A stretch of 64,000 bases of DNA, taken from positions 49,873-113,872 of the forward strand of contig NZ_BCWY01000028.1 of assembly GCF_001894825.1 (NCBI RefSeq), read 5' to 3'. Origin of the DNA: Rhodococcus jostii NBRC 16295 (GTDB taxonomy: Bacteria; Actinomycetota; Actinomycetes; Mycobacteriales; Mycobacteriaceae). Each line of letters opens with the position of its first letter. The stretch's first letter is position 1. The notes under the pieces are model-generated. The model was not told the origin of the DNA, did not search any database, and worked only from the letters and a program-made list of their open reading frames with translations. The position numbers and the translations under genes are program-made. Positions 62,657-64,000 of this stretch are shown piece after piece.

Positions 62657-64000
62657 ATGGAACACGCTGTGCGAGCGAACTACCGAGAGCACCGATCCGA
62701 TCCGTTCCCGCTGTCTGCGGCGCAACACGGGCTGTGGTTTGCGCAGCAGCTCGCCCCGGACGTGCCTATCTGCATCGCGCAGTACGTCGACATCCACGGT
62801 CTGCTGGACGTCGAACTGTTCCGTGAGGTGGCGCTCGTTGCCGGCCACGAATACGAGTCGGTGTTCCTGCGTCTGGTGCACGTCGACGGTGAGCCGCACC
62901 AGGTGGTCGATCCGCCGACCGACGCGGCCATGGGAATCGTCGACTTCCGCGGCGCATCCGACCCGATGGCCGCGGCCGAGGAATGGATGCACGAGAACTA
63001 CACGGCACGAGTTGATTTCGAACACGACTATCTGTGTGAATCGTCGCTGCTGCGGGTCGGTGACGAGCGGCACCTGTGGTACAGCCGCATCCACCACATC
63101 GCCCTCGACGGATACGCGGCGATGACAATGGTCAACCGCGTCGCTGCCCTGTATACCGCGGCCGTCCAGGGCCTCGAGCGCGAACCGAACCGTGCAGCGG
63201 ACCTGCACACCCTGCACCGTCTCGAAGAGGACTACCGGGGGTCCCACCGGTTCTCTTCCGACCGCGACTACTGGGCCGAACGTCTCCACACGCGCACGAA
63301 CGGCACCTCCCTGACCGACGTCGAGGCGCCTCCCGCCGCCCACAGCCTGACGGTGCGCACGGCGCTGTCCGCCGGTGCCGTCGCGCGACTCGAGAACACC
63401 GACGGCCGGCCGGGTGCGACAGCCGCAGCCGCGTTGATCGCCGCCTTCGCCGGCTATCTCTCGCGGCGGACGGGACGGCAGGACGTGCTTGTGGACATTC
63501 CGCTGTCCGCACGCACCACCGCCGTATTGCGCCGTTCCGGCGGCATGCTCGCCAACGTCGCGCCCCTGCGGGTGCAGGTCCGGTCCGAAGACACCGTTGG
63601 CGACCTCGTGGCTCGAGTCCAGCACGAACTGATGGGCGCAATGCGGCACCAGCGCGGCAACGTCGAGGATATTCTGCGGGAGCTGGGTGTTTCCGCCGAG
63701 GCCCGCAGGATCTCCGGACCGATGGTCAACGTCATGCTCTTCGATCAGGACCTCACCTTCGGATCGCTGACCGGAGACTTCCGGATCCTCACCACGGGTC
63801 CCGTCCCGGATCTGTCCGTCAATGTGTACCGGAGTGGAACTCCGGCATCGACGTTCGTCGAGTTCGAGGCCAACCCCTACCGCTACCGCGACGACGAACT
63901 GCGTTCGCATCACGCCGGCGTCGTCGGATTGATCGACGAAATACTCGCCGCAGACCCCGGCACTCCGCTCGCCGCGATCGGTGTGGCGGAGTTGGAGCGG
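62657..64000 (+). CDS. Non-ribosomal peptide synthetase, N-terminal condensation domain (partial, runs off window)
   Basis: The first 448 residues are visible, with no stop. DPFPLSAAQHGLWFAQQ is motif C1. The catalytic HHIALDGYA (HHxxxDG) is intact. DVLVDIPLSARTT, GGMLANVAPLRV and the terminal AAIGVAELER follow, as at the end of a C domain before an adenylation domain. A starter-type C domain that accepts an acyl or amine product is possible. The ATG at 62657 is used; GTG 62654 also fits. It lies 2.6 kb after the thioesterase, separated by decayed genes, so its link to the PKS operon is inferred. Confidence 0.9.
   Translation, partial: MEHAVRANYREHRSDPFPLSAAQHGLWFAQQLAPDVPICIAQYVDIHGLLDVELFREVALVAGHEYESVFLRLVHVDGEPHQVVDPPTDAAMGIVDFRGASDPMAAAEEWMHENYTARVDFEHDYLCESSLLRVGDERHLWYSRIHHIALDGYAAMTMVNRVAALYTAAVQGLEREPNRAADLHTLHRLEEDYRGSHRFSSDRDYWAERLHTRTNGTSLTDVEAPPAAHSLTVRTALSAGAVARLENTDGRPGATAAAALIAAFAGYLSRRTGRQDVLVDIPLSARTTAVLRRSGGMLANVAPLRVQVRSEDTVGDLVARVQHELMGAMRHQRGNVEDILRELGVSAEARRISGPMVNVMLFDQDLTFGSLTGDFRILTTGPVPDLSVNVYRSGTPASTFVEFEANPYRYRDDELRSHHAGVVGLIDEILAADPGTPLAAIGVAELER

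Overview
The window is high-GC DNA from a mycolate-type actinomycete, most likely Rhodococcus or a close relative such as Nocardia. The pointers are a WhiB protein, a TIGR00027/LCM-like methyltransferase, a fatty-acyl-AMP ligase beside a modular PKS, a Kelch-domain Ser/Thr kinase, GTG starts and ATGA/GTGA gene overlaps. I saw no tRNA, rRNA, CRISPR array, transposase or prophage. Genus is inferred from gene style; no homology search was run.

Layout. 0-9.6 kb: SDR and MDR oxidoreductases, an AraC remnant, an APC permease-Usp fusion coupled to a tandem Usp, WhiB, a cystathionine beta-synthase-like enzyme, a GNAT enzyme and a frameshifted flavin monooxygenase. 9.7-24 kb: a catabolic regulon. An aldo/keto reductase, a TetR regulator, a salicylyl-CoA-5-hydroxylase-like FAD enzyme, an aryl-AMP ligase and HyuB/HyuA lie on the minus strand. 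A maleate isomerase, a VOC enzyme, an 81-aa protein and an alpha/beta hydrolase are divergent. Three promoters share TTGAC-N17-AATA(C/A)T, with the same palindrome over each -10. 24-40 kb: a lipoprotein, a broken and an intact sensor kinase, a methyltransferase, a GGDEF protein, a kinase with two duplicated Kelch propellers, a CoA-disulfide-reductase-like enzyme and a pseudokinase. 40-44.8 kb: a poly-gamma-glutamate hydrolase-like gene, a 30-codon ORF, the complete URC uracil-catabolism set (URC1, URC4, upp) and an HNH protein. 45.5-52.7 kb: a GntR-led 5-oxoproline operon (pxpABC, VOC, MFS transporter, D-glutamate-cyclase-like protein) ending in a damaged aspA. 52.8-64 kb: a secondary-metabolite locus, FAAL, ACP, KS-AT-ACP-AOS megasynthase and type II thioesterase, then a CREST/ceramidase-like membrane protein, two gene remnants, a SnoaL-like protein and the start of an NRPS that leaves the window.

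How the genes work together. The 9.7-23 kb regulon looks like a peripheral aromatic-acid pathway: activation to a CoA thioester, ring hydroxylation, probable cleavage and hydrolysis, then maleate to fumarate, under one TetR regulator. The URC genes would salvage uracil to UMP and degrade it. The pxp operon would import and open 5-oxoproline. The FAAL/PKS/AOS line should load a fatty acid on the ACP, extend it once with malonyl-CoA, and release it by decarboxylative condensation with an amino acid. That gives an amino-diketone or a hydroxypyrrole-type product, which may feed the downstream NRPS. At least six genes are visibly disrupted (AraC, two LLM monooxygenases, a histidine kinase, aspA, a TetR fragment). 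Real decay and sequencing error cannot be told apart from this sequence alone.
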